Source of the DNA: Metabacillus sp. B2-18
Lineage (GTDB): Bacteria; Bacillota; Bacilli; Bacillales; Bacillaceae
Direction of reading: 5' to 3'
Length of the DNA: 64,000 bases
NCBI RefSeq assembly: GCF_021117275.1
Contig: NZ_CP088245.1
Span: 2,517,501 to 2,581,500 of the forward strand
Program-made: the position numbers and the translations under genes
Notes under the pieces: model-generated
The model's database searches: none
Seen by the model: the letters and a program-made list of their open reading frames with translations, nothing else
What the model was told of the DNA's origin: nothing
Part shown: piece after piece, positions 63,145 to 64,000 of the stretch
How positions within the stretch are numbered: the first letter of the stretch is position 1
How the letters are laid out: each line of letters starts with the position of its first letter

Positions 63145-63627
63145 TCATTTCCTCTTACCTTTAAACTTTAAAAGAATATAATATATAATAAGCCCAACTG
63201 ATAGACCTGGAACTAAAAAAAGAATGGGGAGAATCACGGGCCCAAATAGCACTCCCATTATTTTTAGTTTTGTGGAATAAATTAAACCAATTGTTACAAA
63301 AAAAGCACCAAATACAAAGGGTAGATACGAATATGAATTAGTTTCTCCTTCCGCTTCTCTATACGCATCCCACATGGCAAACATATATAAACAAGGATAG
63401 AACATAAGCCATTGAAAATTTGTAACATCAATGGCTTTCTGTATTTCTCCTGTAAATGAATAGATAAATGCTAAGTTAAAGTTAGCGAATACATTCACAA
63501 GAAATTCTAAAAGAATAAATATACTTCCCTTATAATATCTTCTATTTAAGAACTGACCAAACCCTGGTAATGCAATACTCCATAATAAAGCCTCATGTTT
63601 TTTAGGTTTCTTATAATTGCTCACCAT
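63145..63627 (-). CDS. Multi-pass membrane protein of unknown function
   Basis: About 160 residues with four or five hydrophobic helices. ALLWSIALPGFGQFLNRRYY KGSIFILLEF at the start resembles the TM2-type motif (PGxGxFY) of small Bacillus membrane proteins. The frame starts right after the stop codon of the DUF3231 gene; ATG 63627 is chosen over the GTG at 63633. Function unknown. Confidence 0.7.
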   Translation of the reverse strand: MVSNYKKPKKHEALLWSIALPGFGQFLNRRYYKGSIFILLEFLVNVFANFNLAFIYSFTGEIQKAIDVTNFQWLMFYPCLYMFAMWDAYREAEGETNSYSYLPFVFGAFFVTIGLIYSTKLKIMGVLFGPVILPILFLVPGLSVGLIIYYILLKFKGKRK

Positions 63628-63633
63628 TATCAC

Positions 63634-64000
63634 TCAATTCATCTTTTGTTTCCGATCCTCCATTTGAGGTGGCTCTTCCATCCAACCATTTTTGATCATG
63701 ATTTTTGCACCATTGTGAGCATATTCAAAAATATCTTTTATAAATATTGCATTTTTTGCAGACAAATCATTTCGTAAGCTAAAAGCAGTTCCAAGAGAAT
63801 TGCTTCCCATGGAAAAACTACAAAATAGACTTGTGCAATACATCATGAGCTTATCCGAAAATGGTGCTACTGTTGAACGGGTAGCATTCCCACCTGGACT
63901 TTGAGGAATTGGAAGGTTTGTTTGAATAAAGACTTCGCTCAATTCTTTTATAATACCTTTAGCAAGTTCTGCCCCTTCATTAAAAAATTGCCTAACCTCT
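63634..64000 (-). CDS. DUF3231 protein, C-terminal part
   Basis: The frame is open to the window edge: EVRQFFNEGAELAKGIIKEL, then SEVFIQTNLPIPQSPGGNAT, PFSDKLMMYCTSLFCSFSMG and MIKNGWMEEPPQMEDR at the end. This is DUF3231, a four-helix ferritin-like repeat protein found in many Bacillus species and linked with spores or stress; function not known. The N-terminal part lies outside the window. Confidence 0.85.
   Translation of the reverse strand, partial: EVRQFFNEGAELAKGIIKELSEVFIQTNLPIPQSPGGNATRSTVAPFSDKLMMYCTSLFCSFSMGSNSLGTAFSLRNDLSAKNAIFIKDIFEYAHNGAKIMIKNGWMEEPPQMEDRKQKMN

Overview
The window is AT-rich chromosomal DNA from a Firmicute of the Bacillaceae (Bacillus or Metabacillus-like). This rests on GGAGG-type ribosome binding sites, an fructosamine (frl) locus like that of B. 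subtilis, an adenine-riboswitch-controlled pbuE, lplJ, tcyABC and an intracellular subtilisin, and on Bacillus-typical families (DUF3784, DUF3231, CBO0543, DUF2975 with a YozG-like regulator). No rRNA, tRNA or CRISPR array was recognised.

Layout. 1-4.3 kb: 5' part of a DUF262 gene, a VWA-domain gene, a DUF3784 membrane protein, a PAS-PAS-GGDEF diguanylate cyclase and a macro-domain protein with a remnant of a second VWA gene behind it. 4.5-11 kb: an intact putative type I toxin-antitoxin module of the holin-like-toxin kind, decayed pieces of further copies scattered around a HAD phosphatase and two related coiled-coil micro-genes, a NUDIX gene with a truncated duplicate, and a uppS paralogue behind a DUF2975/XRE pair. 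11.3-19.9 kb: a fructosamine utilisation locus (FrlR regulator, FrlD kinase, FrlONM ABC importer, FrlC remnant, MFS transporter, two FrlB-like deglycases) with three copies of a TGGTATATACCA operator. 20-24 kb: GNAT, AlkD-like protein, ECF S-component, XRE regulator, orphan gene. 24.3-29.7 kb: a SDR / amine oxidase / GltS-like operon with a clear sigma-54 promoter and an adjacent sigma-54 activator.

29.9-38.2 kb is a mobile-element cluster: an IS256-family element inserted into the 3' end of an IS1182-family transposase gene, an IS21-family element that cut a chemotaxis receptor gene, and an internally deleted IS110-family element. 38-49.2 kb: maltose acetyltransferase, tcyABC-like importer, DUF3298 protein, intracellular serine protease, a 43-aa membrane micro-ORF, lipoate ligase, adenine riboswitch-pbuE, a decayed diacylglycerol-kinase gene and a frameshifted BCCT transporter. 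49.3-64 kb: methyltransferase, remnants, APH-like kinase, MBL-fold and alpha/beta hydrolases, a class B penicillin-binding protein broken by one frameshift, an orphan c-di-GMP-I riboswitch followed by an array of CGGA hairpins, a GNAT, an ECF sigma - PadR - SEDS operon, and several small envelope or stress genes, ending in a truncated DUF3231 gene.

How genes work together. FrlR probably controls import of Amadori compounds by FrlONM, phosphorylation by FrlD and cleavage by two FrlB-like deglycases. The sigma-54 activator at 27.9-29.7 kb probably switches on GltS-like uptake and oxidative catabolism of an amino-acid-like substrate. The SEDS glycosyltransferase (57.8-59.1 kb) under an ECF sigma factor may pair with the nearby class B PBP. 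Two genes (BCCT transporter and PBP) are each broken by an apparent loss of one A in an AAAAAGG run; this may be mutation or a homopolymer sequencing artefact.
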